From NCBI GenBank assembly GCA_029721515.1, contig CM056554.1:22916678-22980677 (forward strand): a stretch of DNA of 64,000 nt. Direction: 5' to 3'. The stretch comes from Synanceia verrucosa. Lineage: Eukaryota; Chordata; Actinopteri; Perciformes; Synanceiidae. The position numbers and the translations under genes were made by a program. Positions 10,699-21,487 of this stretch are shown here, in pieces; position 1 is the first letter of the stretch, and each line of letters starts with the position of its first letter. Below the pieces are notes generated by a model. That model worked only from the letters and a program-made list of their open reading frames with translations. It did not search any database and was not told the DNA's origin.

Positions 10699-11858
10699 TG
10701 TAATGGAGATAATAATGTGGCTCCAACTGTTGATGGTTAGGGTATATGTGACCACTGTGGTGCATCGGTAAGAATGCAGAGAACTTTCATGCAGTCTTCA
10801 GTAGCTTTATTGCTGAACAGGCAGGCAGATGAACATACAGATGGCTCTGGGAGTGTAGGTGGGGTGTGTGTGTGGTTCTATAATAACCAAAAATATATAA
10901 CATTTATATACAAATAAAGTAGCATGGCTAATTAGACACATTAAACAATAGACTGTGAATTCTGATGAATGCTAAGACGAAGAAGAATAATTCCTTTATT
11001 AATCCCCCTCAAGGGGAAATTACATTTTTTCACTCTGTTAGTAACTTTTTTCAGTTGCACATAACACACACAAGTCATGAAACAAACACATGCATTGGAG
11101 GAGAGGTGTCAGAGTGAGGGGGCTGCCCCTTATCCAGGCGCCCCAAGCAGTTGGGGGTACGGTGCCTTGCTCAAGGGCACCTCAGCAGTGCCCAGGAGGA
11201 GAAACTAGCACCTCTCCAGCTACCAGTCCACTCTCCACACATGGTCCGACCTGGACTTGAACTGGCGTAAACTGACCCTCCGATTCCAAGTCACTACAGA
11301 CTGAGCTACTGCCGCCCCCTAAATCATGTAGCATAACTTTGCCATAGGGGTACGTTACTGCTTAGCTTGTGGCTTATATTAATACAAAGGAACATTAGCC
11401 TATGTTATCATCATTGTAGGTTCACTTAGAGTTACAACAGAGTCACAGTCAGAATAGCCTACGCGGTGATGAGGGAATGGGCCGACTATTAGCAATCGTT
11501 TGCGCATTAGCACGCTGATAGCGGCCTTTCTGCCTGCACAGTTAATAACATAGCTCAACCTAACATCTCGTCACAAACTCAAGGCACCAAATAACATTAT
11601 ACTCACTTGTTTATGAATGCACACATGCCTGTATGGCTTTACATGGCAACTCTGACAAGTGAACAATCCCGTCTTTGTCCTCTCATCCACTTACACTGAA
11701 AGTGAAACTAAAAAACGGCCAGCTGACACGGGCTCATTAGGAGACAACAACGACGGTGCTGATTGGCTGATTCTTTCGTCTCTCCCCACTCATGATAAAT
11801 CCACCAGTTACACCAGCCAATAATAGCGATGATATACTATAACATGTCCTTCATTACA
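10699..11858 (-). mobile_element. LTR-like insertion (solo LTR 2) in gypsy integrase
   Basis: The element begins tgtaatg and ends cattaca (7-bp inverted ends) and is flanked by gtctg at 10694-10698 and 11859-11863, a 5-bp target duplication. Removing it rejoins integrase codons in frame (ELFSD to SSRQ). On the minus strand an aataaa lies near 10806-10811, about 110 bp before the 3' end, as in an LTR R/U5. A tRNA-derived SINE (10983-11320) has inserted inside it. No internal retroelement genes are present, hence solo LTR. Confidence 0.82.
10983..11320 (-). mobile_element. tRNA-derived SINE inside solo LTR 2
   Basis: On the minus strand the head has a tRNA-like A box (tagctcagtctg) and B box (gttcaagtcc). 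The tail carries aatttccccttgagggggattaataaag, given here in parts around 10990-11020, a 3' end seen in many fish SINE/LINE tails. It makes three nesting levels inside the gypsy: pol, solo LTR, SINE. Confidence 0.75.
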
Positions 11859-12305
11859 GTCTGAGAATAACTCATCTGGCACACCATGCCTTGAAAATAT
11901 CGACTGGAGTCCAATGATGATATGTTTGTTTGAGGTTCCACTCAGTTTGACAAGCTCTGGAAACTTTGAAAAATAATCCACACAAGCCCGTGATGTACTG
12001 TATTGGCCTGGCCAGTACAGTACATCACAGGCTTTCTCCTTACACTTAACTCTACCCATGTGTGACTCGTGGATTTTTCTGAGCATTTCACCTCTCAGTG
12101 TGTGCGGTACTACCAACCTTGAGTTCTTGAATATGAGTCCATCAACATAACTCAGTTCTTCTCTAAAAGTCCAGTATTGTTTGATTTTGTCTGGAAGTTG
12201 TCTCTGTTTATCTGGCCAAACTTTCTGAATTGCATTCGCAACCAGTCCCAACTCAGCATCCTCTTCTGTTGCTTTCTTAAACTCTCGCAACTTTTCCTCT
12301 GACAC
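11859..12305 (-). pseudogene. Ty3/gypsy integrase, N-terminal part (deleted)
   Basis: The frame has the pre-integrase linker and the HHCC-region start (EMLRKIHESHMGRVKCKEKA, DVLYWPG), then jumps to VDYFSKFPELVKL and FSRHGVPDELFSD. The CxxC of the zinc finger and the first catalytic Asp segment are missing, an internal deletion of roughly 150 bp. Coding is then cut by solo LTR 2. It is non-functional. Confidence 0.8.
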
Positions 12306-12396
12306 TGGGAGTTGGTGGTTGACAAAGTTTACTTCCAGTTCTTCATCAAAAGTTTTTCATAGTGTTCGTTTAGAAATGCTCTGCTCAGAGCATCAG

Positions 12397-13296
12397 CTAT
12401 ATGCATCTCTTTGCCTGGTTTGTAATGACGTCAAGACTGTACTTTTGTAGCCTCATGAGCATCCTCTGTAGTCTGGCTGGGGCGCTGAAGAGTGATTTTT
12501 TGAATACCACTTCCAGTGGCTTGTGATCACTTTCTACATGGACATGTCTTCCATATAGATACTGATGGAACTTCTCGCAGCCAAATACGATAGCAAGCAA
12601 TTCCTTCTCAATTTGGGCATAACGTTTTTGACAGTCAGTTAATGCCCTGGAGCCATATGCTACTGGCTGACCCTCTTGAAGTAGCACTGCTCCTAGGCCC
12701 TCAGAGCTTGCATCAACAGATAATGTAAGTGGCTTTTTGATATCATAGTACTTGAGTACCGGTGCTTGGCTGACAAGAACTTTTAGTTTGTCATAACTCT
12801 GTTGTTGTTCTGCCCCCCAGTGCCATTCCACGTTTCCTTCCAGCTTCCTCAGAGGAGCGCTTATGTCTGAGAGGTTAGGGATGAACTTAGAGAGGTATTG
12901 CATTAACCCAGTGAGCCTCTGGAGTGCCGCTTTGTCCTCTGGCACAGGCATATCTTGAATTGCTCTGATCTTCTCGGGATCAGGCTTGAGTCCCTCCTCA
13001 CTGAGCACATGTTCAATGTAAGAGATTTCAGTCATTCTTATCTTACATTTACTTTTGATCAGTTTCAGATTAATGCTTCTGAGGCGGTCCAGCAGTTGCC
13101 TCAAACAACGGTCGTGCTGCTCTATGCTCTCTCCCCAAACTAGGATGTCATCTATCACATTGACTACACCTTCTAGCCCTTCTAGGTGTCTGGCTATGCA
13201 TCTCTGAAACACCTCTGGAGCTGATGAATGGAAATCTTTTAAATCGATATCTACCAGATGGTGTATTGAATGTACACAGGCGAGAGCTTTCTTCAT
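12397..13296 (-). pseudogene. Ty3/gypsy reverse transcriptase thumb and RNase H
   Basis: The frame contains the RT catalytic motif as NVIDDILVWG, the thumb (LTGLMQYLSKFIPNLSDISA) and an RNase H domain (LSVDASSEGLGAVLLQEG, YAQIEKELLAIVF, VESDHKPLE). It should be continuous with the protease/RT frame at 13297-14202. Two small frameshifts (near 13228 and near 13350) throw the RT palm into a short third frame, 13148-13333 (VLDANHGFWQIQLDEES as seen). The RT is therefore broken. Confidence 0.85.
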
Positions 13297-14202
13297 CTAG
13301 TTGGATTTGCCAAAATCCATGATTTGCATCCAAAACTGAAAAGAATTTGGCATTTCAGCTACCACTTCTTCTATTGTGCGCAGTGGGTGATGTTCTCGTT
13401 TAATGGCTGCGTTTAGTTCCTGAGGGTCAATGCAGATCCGAACTTTGTTAGGCTTTGTTACAGTCACCATACTATTTACCCAATCTGTAGTCTCTGTCTG
13501 TTTGGTTATCACACCTAAACTTTCCATCCTTTTCAGCTCTGTTTCAATTTTGTCTTTTAGGGCGACTGGCACTTTCCTGGGTGCATGAACCACTGGAGTG
13601 ACTTCTGGATCTATCCTAATGCGGTGTACTCCTGGTATGCAGCCTAATCCAGTGAACAGGTCCTCATATTCACTAAGAATGTCACTCTCTGTTTTAAGCA
13701 CATGTAGTCTTTTGACAAGACTCATTTCTTCACATGACTCTCCTCCCAGAATTGCAGGTGCCTTGTTCTTTATGACTTCAAACTCCACATCATATTTTTT
13801 ATCTTTGTACTGACATGTCAACACGACTTTCCCTTTAGTCTGAATTCTGTGGCCTGCATAAGCAACAAACTTGGACTGAGATTTGCTCACCTTTTTGTCC
13901 AATCTCAGTTTTCTGAGGTCTGCCATAGAAATGACATTATAATCAGCTCCAGTATCCAGCCTTACTTTCAAAACTTTCTTGCTGACAATCAGATTTTCAT
14001 GCCACTTTTCTTTCTTTGCATCTACAGTATTGATCTGTGAGACTGGGTGGTCATGTTTTTCTGCTTGGATTGAGCCAATAAAGAATTCTTCATCCTCTGC
14101 CTCTGCCTTGTTTATCTGTTGCACTGAGCTTCTTCCTGCCCGTCTTCTCTGGCCTTGGCTGCCTGGGCAACGAGAGATAACGCCTGTTTTCTCCGGACAC
14201 AC
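13297..14202 (-). pseudogene. Ty3/gypsy aspartic protease and RT N-terminus
   Basis: The frame starts in the remnant of a gag zinc-knuckle region. A retropepsin follows with active-site VRLDTGADYNVIS at about residue 92 and a downstream AILGGESC. A connector and RT fingers (VPVALKDKIETELKRMESLGVI, WVNSMVTVTKPN, RICIDPQELNAAIKREHHPL) come next. It ends at a frameshift near 13350. Everything 5' of the protease, including gag and the 5' LTR, is absent. Confidence 0.85.
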
Positions 14203-14215
14203 TGTCTTTAATTTT

Positions 14216-14305
14216 AACTTCTAGGGAGACAGCTTTGACGATTTAGTGCCATAAGAGTGACCCTGCTAACCGACCCTATGACCCTTTAAATTTAGAAAAT
14301 TCCAC
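14216..14305. repeat. 90-bp motif shared with 39830-39935
   Basis: This stretch (acgatttagtgcc..., ...taaatttagaaaa) matches 39830-39935 at roughly two thirds of positions. In both places it abuts a fragment of the same I-clade LINE, but at different points of that LINE. It does not belong to the LINE; its own family is unknown. Confidence 0.5.
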
Positions 14306-15395
14306 GACACCCTCTATCTCTGCGGACACTATCATAGCCTTTTATTACAAAATCCAGTGATGGTTTGAGCCAGGTTTCTTGAATACATATCTGGTTTCTT
14401 TTTAGTTTCCTTAATGAATCCTTTAAATTCTTGACCATTTGCTATCAGGCTTCTAGCGTTCCACTGTAAAATAATCAGGGTCCTTTTTCACCTGAGCTCC
14501 CCACTCTCCTGTCTGCCTCAAGGCTTTTTGTAATCTGCTCCCAGGACACATTTTTCATCCCCAAAAACTTTTCTGCTCCCCTCACAATTATCTTGATCTT
14601 TTCTGTTTTGTTTGACTCGATCGGTACAGTTAATAACACAGGCCATGAAGAGAATCAGTTTATCTACTGCCAATGCTGTGTTAGCTTCCTCCGTTTGCTC
14701 TTCCTCTGCTCTTTGGACCTGATTAATTTTTCCTGTGACACTCTTTCCCTTTTGACTGTCTACCCTCTTCACTGCCTCTGCATAGCTGATGTTGTTCATT
14801 GCTTTCACCTGCTCTATTTCCACTGCCCTTTTCCTGACTTCACACTGACAGTAGGTCACCCTGTGTTGTCCACCACAGTTAGAGCATTTCTCTTGTCCCT
14901 CAGTTTTGCGCTCCTCAATCCTGTACTCCCCTCCACATCTGGGACACCTCTGTTTCCCTCTGCAGACTGCTGCTATATGTCCATACCACTGACACGTAAA
15001 ACAGCGAAGTAGGGGAGAGATATAAAGCCTAACTGGAAAGCACATATATCCAACTTTGACTGTTTCTGGGAGTACAGTGTCCTGAAACTCCAGCAGAACA
15101 GAAAGACTATCCACCCTATCTGTCATGTTGCGTCTGTCTGGTTTGGTTAAGTTCACCATTTTTGTCTTGTGCCTACATGTTGTCTTGTCTCTTCCTGTTT
15201 TATTTTGAAAGTAACCCTGTCTCCCTCTCGTTTCAGAAATCGCTTCGCTTCCTGCTCCTGTGTTTCCTGCATCTGTGATTGTGAAACCCCGCCATAATTG
15301 TTTCCTCATCTACCTGATTCACCATCCTGATCCAGTCACAAACCAGTTGGTCAACCGCCAGGTCCGAAGTCGAGCCTTTAGATCAACAATCTTTT
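14306..15395 (-). mobile_element. I-clade LINE, copy D (ORF1 and start of ORF2)
   Basis: The minus-strand fragment carries ORF1 (14518-15309) followed by the start of the endonuclease ORF (14310-14490, alignable with copy C at 40850-41045). The upstream boundary near 15395 meets the SINE at 15439. ORF2 is truncated after its first 60 or so codons. Confidence 0.8.
14518..15309 (-). CDS. LINE ORF1 gag-like zinc-knuckle protein
   Basis: The 263-codon frame encodes a nucleic-acid-binding ORF1 protein of an I-clade LINE. Cys/His knuckles are CFTCQWYGHIAAVC (CxxCx4Hx4C), CPRCGGEYRIEE with a later Cys, and CSNCGGQHRVTYC (CxxCx3Hx4C), at about residues 100-155. A Lys/Glu-rich C-terminal half follows. 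The same protein is partly encoded at 45962-46309 on the plus strand and, with damage, at 41050-41420. The last 25 or so codons look frame-shifted relative to 45962-46450, so activity is doubtful. Confidence 0.7.
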   Translation of the reverse strand: MRKQLWRGFTITDAGNTGAGSEAISETRGRQGYFQNKTGRDKTTCRHKTKMVNLTKPDRRNMTDRVDSLSVLLEFQDTVLPETVKVGYMCFPVRLYISPLLRCFTCQWYGHIAAVCRGKQRCPRCGGEYRIEERKTEGQEKCSNCGGQHRVTYCQCEVRKRAVEIEQVKAMNNISYAEAVKRVDSQKGKSVTGKINQVQRAEEEQTEEANTALAVDKLILFMACVINCTDRVKQNRKDQDNCEGSRKVFGDEKCVLGADYKKP

Positions 15396-15438
15396 ATGTT
15401 TAAAAAGTTTAAGTTTAAAAATCATGTAACCAGAGACA

Positions 15439-15735
15439 GGCGGCACGGTGGTGTAGTGGTTAGCACTGTCGCCTCACAGCAAGAAGGTACCGGGTTTCAA
15501 TCCCGGGCCCGGGGCCTTTTTGTGTGGAGTTTGCATGTTCTCCACGTGTCTGCGTGGGTTCTCTCCGGGTACTCCGGCTTCCTCCCACCATCCAAAAACA
15601 TGTATGGGGATTAGGTTTATTGGGTAATTTAAATTGCCCATAGGTGTGAATGTGAATGGTTGTCTGTCTCTATGTGCCCTGCGATGAGGTGGTGACTTGC
15701 CTTCCGGAGAATAAGCAGTAGATAATGGATGGATT
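15439..15735 (+). mobile_element. tRNA-derived SINE (complete-looking)
   Basis: The element starts ggcggcacggtgg. It has an A-box-like gtggtgtagtggttag and a B box gggtttcaatcccg near 15493, then a conserved body (tttgcatgttctcc, cgtgtctgcgtggg) and a tail ending ggatggattg. This is a very common teleost SINE; related 3' halves occur at 53788-54103. It is not a functional tRNA because no acceptor stem or anticodon arm can be folded. Confidence 0.85.
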
Positions 15736-16954
15736 GATTACTGGAGGCCCAGTCAGACGATTTAAAGCTCTGATTTGAAGATGAATCAACTGATCTCAGG
15801 TCTGACTGGAAGCCTGATTTAAAACTCCTCATCGACCGATGTGACACTTGATTGGTTGAGTCTGACTGACTGACTGCAATGAGTCCTGATTGACTCTGAC
15901 ACCTGATTGATTGTTTCTGACTGGCCAGGTGATCGATTGGAGGTGTTTGCTTTTAGATGGAGGCTTTAAGAGCACACACACATGGCTGGGTGGATTTTAA
16001 TGAAGGGTGGAGATCACCTCTGGGCTTCATCACTGTTTACAGCTGAGTCATTTTCTAAAGCTATAATCATAAAGTGATCAAACATTCAGCCGTTTGCTGC
16101 TCCCACTGGACAGTAAGACTTCTCATTTATTACATTTACTTTGTTTAATCGACTATATACAATATGTATTTCATAATTAACTAATTCACTTTAATAATAA
16201 TAATAACCTTCTCCCTTTTTGTGCAAATAAACCCCCAAAAATGCTTGGTAGTGAGAACAGATAAATATTCTGAATTGAATGTTAATATTGTTGGTACTGA
16301 TATTGACTGAAAAACTAAGAATAATCATAATTAGCCTTGCTAGCATGCAGGTAAGTTGATGTAAAAACAGATGCATATTCTGAATTTATGTGAAAATATT
16401 TGTATTAAAAAAACACAAAATACACAATAATCAATCATACTATTGATATTAACTGATAGCATTGTTGTCATATTTTTCTATTGTTTTATAAATATATCAA
16501 TAATAGTGTTATTATGAAATAATAATGGCCACATTAATAGTGTTAATATCTTGACAGTTTTATTTTTGTTAATTAGAGACAGATACTTAGCTAACGTACA
16601 TACTTTAATAGTCGTTAATACATTTTCATGAAATCTGACATCTTTTACTATATTTCAAAGCACAGAGACATCAGTGAAAAAAAATCTGATATTGATTTAG
16701 AGAGCAAATAAATATTCAATCATTTAGGAGTTGTTTCAGAAGAACCATTGGAATGTTATTTTTATTCTCATCGTCGGTTGCTTTCTTTCAACAACAGAAG
16801 CAGCGGTTTTGTTTCCCCATTTGAAAAGTGTCCTTGAACAAATAATAATTTAAAAAACTAGAACATTTTTTGACTATAGACTACTGTTTATTTTTCCTAT
16901 ATTGTTCCTTCAGATTCACCCTAGTGTTTTTTTTTTAAAATAAACCCGCCACAA
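15736..16954. other. No gene seen; AT-rich flank of KDZ-like locus
   Basis: First comes a tgactgat-rich stretch (15740-15940), then AT-rich sequence with a short (taa)n at 16193-16207. I found no ORF, no RNA gene and no obvious terminal inverted repeat matching the right flank of the gene at 16955-27916. The 5' end of that element, if it is one, should lie here. Confidence 0.4.
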
Positions 16955-17369
16955 GTGACAAGATGCACAGTGTGCTGTGCCCTCTTCCACTGCCCCCTTT
17001 GCCCCACTGGCCGGTACAAGCCTCGGTCAAAGGCCATGGTCCTACAGCACCTAGAGGTGCATAAAAATAATGCGCTCCAACATGAAGGTTAGTTCCCCTC
17101 TATCAGCTTTGTGCTATGCCATTATAACTCTTTTGCTTGTCACCACTGCCTATTCATAATGTCAGTTTTTTGCTAGGTTTATTTTACAAGAAATGCACAC
17201 TATGGACATGATGTTTTTGTCTCTTCATAGATTTTTACATCACCAAATGTCACCAGGCCTGCAGGCCAGGAAGCAGTGGCCATTTTCACTGCCCTTTCTG
17301 CTTTGAAACAAAAGTGAAAAGGCAGGATGCAGAGAGGCACTTAAAATCTGTCGGCCACTGTCTGTACCG
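16955..17369 (+). CDS. KDZ-like gene exons 1-2: paired C2H2-type fingers
   Basis: Exon 16955-17087 encodes FHCPLCPTGRYKP...VLQHLEVHK, a C2H2 finger, and splices in phase 1 into 17231-17369 (FHCPFCFETKVKRQDAERHL). The join creates HEDFYITKC across a 143-bp intron with gttagt and catag borders. The start of the first exon is uncertain: the only nearby ATG (16962) is in the wrong frame, so an upstream exon may exist. The downstream join to 17933 is not phase-compatible as read. Confidence 0.6.
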
Positions 17370-17932
17370 GTGAGGACTTGTGTGTGTGTGTGTGTGTAAA
17401 TGATTTCCATGCAACAAACATAGTCATAAACCCAAGCCTATTCCGGACCAGACTGAAAACTGTTTTGCGTCATACTGAAAATTATTTTTACAATGTTCTA
17501 TGCCTATGTAATATATATATATAAATATCTGCAATAAGTTAAAAAAAAACCTTATAATAGGAATAATTCATTGAAAAGGGCTGAGATATGATAAATAAAT
17601 ACCATAAAGTCATTTTGGATATGAGTAAAAGAAAAAACAGTAATAAAGAGTTAAAAAAAAACTGTATTAAAACTGTGAGCTCATTACATGTCTCAGAAGG
17701 GATTAAAGTGGTACATAGCTTCATATTTACTTCATTACTAGTTTACCTCACCCTCACTTACCCTCATTACCCTCACTTCACTAAAGCTCTGGTTGAGGAA
17801 ACACTGCATCACTTGTGTGATTCTTTATCCCTATTTTCCAGAGTGCAACACCAACCTATCTCCATTTTTGTTTTTGTTTGTTGAGAATCTGCTTACACAT
17901 CTTTTCTTTTTGTGGCTGTTTCTGTCTCTCAG

Positions 17933-19071
17933 GTACAGGAGAGTGCTAAGGACAAGATGGAAGTGAGTGATTCCATCCCTGATGTACAGGAGGATACATC
18001 TAGTGACCGTAGGAAACTACCAGAAACATCTTTGCCAATCAGTCCTAGTGTGGACAACCCCCCCTGCAGAGTACGCAGAGAAAAATTGAAAACTATTCTT
18101 TGTCAACACTGTAATCTGAAGATTTAAAAAAAAAAACCATGAAGAAACATGTTTACAGAAAACATACTGACATTGCTCACAAAGACATCAGTGCTTCTTC
18201 CCATCTTGATGCCATGTGCGTAGATAAGAAAAATGGGATATATGCTGTGAAAAAATCCTTTATTGGACCACTTGTGCCTCTTCATGTACAAAAGAAAACT
18301 TGGGGGGAACTGCATCAAGTCAAGTGTGTGTCCACAGAATGCCAGAAGGACTGTGACTTTGCTGTTAGGAGCGGTTTAGTGACATTTCAGTGTCACCATG
18401 TCCACTCTTTGGATTACTGTTCAGCAAATGCCATCGAGACTACACTCCATGAAGAAACATTAAGTGATATGGTTAAAAACAAGTGGTTTGGAGAAAACAA
18501 GAAACAGCAGTGTCTCAAACTGCAGTCACTGGCAGCTGTTGCTAGAGTACCAGTCACAGTTGATGTCACTATGAAGTCAGAACACAAACGATATATATAT
18601 CAGTCTTTGAACCAACTGTGAGCTATTACAGCCGACTCGGGAGAGTCATGGTCACTTATGACAAAAGACTGAATACATGGCACTGTCCATGTTCAAAGCC
18701 AAGAATGTCATGCATTCACAAATACATGGCCAAATGGCATTTATTTGAGACCCAAAGTCATCTCTTCAGGAAGGTGCGAAGCACAGAGAAGACTTTAGAG
18801 GATGAACCAGAAACTTCACATGAAAATGTGGGTATAAGATATCCTCCTGAAGACAACCAACTACGCAGGATGGTCTCATATCTTCACTCCACGAAAAATT
18901 ACCCACCTGTTTTACCGGAAAATGTCCTGTCTGTCAAAAATGAAGAATGCCCACAAAAGCTTATTCCTCGAGAAACTGTGTGCTTTTCATGTCCAGGAGA
19001 CATAGTTCTTGGCCCACCAGTGCTCATCACAAAACAAGCACAGATTGTGTCTTTGACAGGTGTTCTGAAAG
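17933..19071 (+). pseudogene. KDZ-like gene exon 3: Cys/His cluster and SWIM finger
   Basis: After a ctctcag acceptor the frame runs to a zinc-binding CQHCNLK, where an 11-A run brings a TAA (18125) and a frame change. It continues as MKKHVYRKHTD from 18139, through CVSTECQKDC and QCHHVHSLDYC, to a second frame change in a (ta)n run near 18590. It then goes on from SYYSRLGRVMVTYD to the SWIM finger CPCSKPRMSCIH (CxCx6CxH). Both frame breaks fall in slip-prone tracts, so assembly error is possible for each. The donor is gtaagc at 19072. Confidence 0.7.
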
Positions 19072-19099
19072 GTAAGCTAAAATCTGTTTATTCTCTTAG

Positions 19100-20521
19100 G
19101 TGTTCAAACCTACTGCAAGGAACGTAGCAAATGTGGGATGCTTTATAGATACCAGGAGTATATGGATGGCTTGCATAATTTCGACGATGGTGTAATTTTA
19201 ACCTTAAATTTGTGCATCTTTCTACGGAACTCACTCCAGGTATATAGATTGCATATTTTACACACACTGATTTATTCATGCATTATTGCATTACGGGCAG
19301 CCTTTGTTCATTAAATGCTTTATTTGACCTCTTCTCCTTACAGACTCACACTGCTGTTGGCCGAGTTTTTGATGCCCTAGAATAAACTCTTCAAACTGCT
19401 TTACCAAGCAGGGATCGGCTTTTTCATTCAAATTTGTATTTTGAAGCTCTCACAGCACATGAATACAAATATTCTTGTGTGAATTGTGGGTACTTCCCCC
19501 CTGTAGTGGTGATGGATCTCCACAAGAAGGAGGTGTTCAGCATGCCATGTAAGTGTTTTCCATGGCATAAAACAAAACAAATGATCTAAGAAGTGTCATT
19601 TAGACATATGTCAATGTTAACTGTGACTGTGACTGTCCTTTTAAGTCAGTGATATTGAGCCAGTCCCTGAGGATTTCACAGGACAGGTGAACTGTGAAGA
19701 GTTCTGGGATTCTGTGTCCATGGACATGATTGCCAGAGGACTTACACCAAGTAAGTAGAATTGTAGATTTTGTTGCCCACTGTGTCCAAACCAGCCAAGA
19801 AAAAACAACCAAGTCCATGGCTCTCTGAAGTTCTGAGAGAACAAAGAGCGATGTAAATCAAGAATCCACTGATTTGTTCTCATACCAACAGAAACTTGCC
19901 TCCTTTTCCTCTTGCTTGCAGTCTGCTAAGAAAGCCTTCTATCAAAACAAGATTTGTGCTGTTTCTGATTCCAGGAAACTCACTGGCTTCTGTCAGCCAG
20001 AATCAAATTCAAACTTCACTTCTTCTGCCACTACATGGCAATACTTGTGACCAATCACACCTGAAGCACCTTTTGCACTGACAAGGGTTTTTCCTTAAGT
20101 CTAAATTCTTGCTTGTGTTGTACTTTGGACAAAAGCGTCTGCTAAATGAAATTGTCGAATTGTTGTAGATTTGTTGGTGTAGGTGTCTTGAAGCAAACAG
20201 GCAGCAACAAAAGTATGTTGTTCTTTAGATGCATCACGTTTTACAACTACGTAAATACTTGAACTAAATTTGACCAAACTAATAAACCTGCTAAATTATT
20301 CTTTCCACATTTCATTCTAACAAACAGGTAACAGGAAGAATCCTTTCAGTGTCAAGCCCAACTATCAGTTTTGGGGACCTTGGATTGGGCGAGACACACG
20401 AAGTTCCGAAATAGTGCTGAACGCAGAATTCCTAAAAGGTCAAGGCCCAAGACAATCAGCAGAAGCAGATGACTTCAGTGTCACAGAGGACAGACTCACA
20501 AATGAGTTAATGAATTTAAAG
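19100..20521 (+). pseudogene. KDZ-like gene exons 4-7: cysteine-rich central region
   Basis: Exon 19100-19239 joins in phase 1 and encodes YCKERSKCGMLYRYQEYMD then FDDGVILTLNLCIFLRNSL. Exon ~19344-19549 contains an in-frame TAA (19383) followed by SCVNCGYFPPVVVMDLHKKE. Exon 19646-19750 gives SDIEPVPEDFTGQVN and FWDSVSMDMIARG. Exon 20328-20521 gives NPFSVKPNYQFWGPWIGRDT. The acidic spacer and the CxxCG motif are shared with KDZ-associated proteins and HMGXB3-like proteins as I remember them. Apart from the TAA, phases agree throughout. Confidence 0.65.
19784..20160 (+). mobile_element. L2-like LINE/SINE fragment in KDZ-gene intron
   Basis: The sequence carries a broken RT-linker-like coding stretch (KKQPSPWLSEVLREQR) joined to a tail tactttggacaaaagcgtctgctaaatga that is common at 3' ends of fish L2-type elements. 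It sits wholly inside the intron between exons 19646-19750 and 20328-20521. Confidence 0.55.
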
Positions 20522-21047
20522 GTATGATTTTAACAGTTTGGATACCCCTGTCTTTGCACACCAGATTTGCACATAGTTATTCTGTACTGTAGGCCTGTAA
20601 ATAGCATGCCAGCTATTGTTGTGGAAAAAAATTGAGCCAAGGTCTGGGCCAGATAGGGACCCCGTATCTCTTCCCAACACTTTATCAACCTCCCTATTAA
20701 ACATAGCTGCAGTCGCTGGTTGACCTCTCTGCCAGCCAGGTTGACCTTGTTGGCTTGCCTCCAGCACCATCCAGGGCTGTCTTTCATAAGAAACAGTCAT
20801 TGTTGTTTAAGAAGGCCTCAGTGTTGAACTACATAAGGTCTTCAATTCCACTGCTACGCCTGTGACCTTAGCGTCCACATTCAGATCTTACCCATTTTAC
20901 ATTTTTTTTCTTCGACACTATATGTGAGCAAAATGGCTTGTTCAGGTGGTTAGATACATTGAAATCACCACAGTAGGTGACGGTGTTACATTGAATGATA
21001 ATATTATAAATGCTAACTATATTTGTTCTTTCTCTTAACCTATGCAG

Positions 21048-21189
21048 GTGGATTCAGTGCGTGCACTCTGCAAGGAATGTGGTGTTGAGTGTAGTGGTTC
21101 TAAGATGGACCTCATTCTGCGCCTCAGGACTGAAATGCAGAATAGACAGGCCTACGACAGAGTATTTGAGAAGATCTGGGGAGCATCAG
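21048..21189 (+). CDS. KDZ-like gene exon 8: SAP-like motif
   Basis: The exon (acceptor tatgcag, donor gtgaaa) encodes VDSVRALCKECGVECSGSKM then DLILRLRTEMQ, which fits the SAP consensus of a helix, a Gly-x-Lys turn and Leu-x-x-Arg-Leu. It is followed by YDRVFEKIWGASG. SAP motifs bind AT-rich DNA. It is intact and in phase with both neighbours. Confidence 0.65.
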
Positions 21190-21487
21190 GTGAAAGCTTT
21201 GCAGTTTTTGAACTTGTCATTTCTATGCTATCACTGATCTTTGCTGTAAAAATATAAACACTCCACCTGATATTTTATGAATGTTGTTATACTTAGGATC
21301 ATGCAATCTTCACAATATTTCACAGTATAATTTGGACATCAATACCCTCCAAATTGATGTTGATTACAAGTTGATACATGCGCTAGAAAAAATTTGGCAC
21401 CAGTACATATGTATCAGTGGTCCTTTAGAGCGATTCACTGGATATGATACCAATATTTTAAGTGGGGCTTTTTTTCTGTCCATCAAG

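Larger units (their letters stand above)
5023..14215 (-). mobile_element. Ty3/gypsy retrotransposon, heavily interrupted
   Basis: A minus-strand pol runs protease, RT, RNase H, integrase from 14202 down to about 8540. It is followed by a purine tract (ggaaaagggaga) and an LTR starting tgtagtg at 8104. That LTR is split by LINE copy B and seems to end at ...attaca (5023), making it about 150 bp. Insertions at 5085-8002, 8683-10065 and 10699-11858 break the element. Gag and the 5' LTR are missing. It is a defective retrotransposon; no envelope-like ORF was seen. Confidence 0.8.

Noticed and set aside
15439..15520. tRNA gene (A and B boxes)
   Set aside because: It belongs to a SINE head; no foldable tRNA with acceptor stem and anticodon loop.
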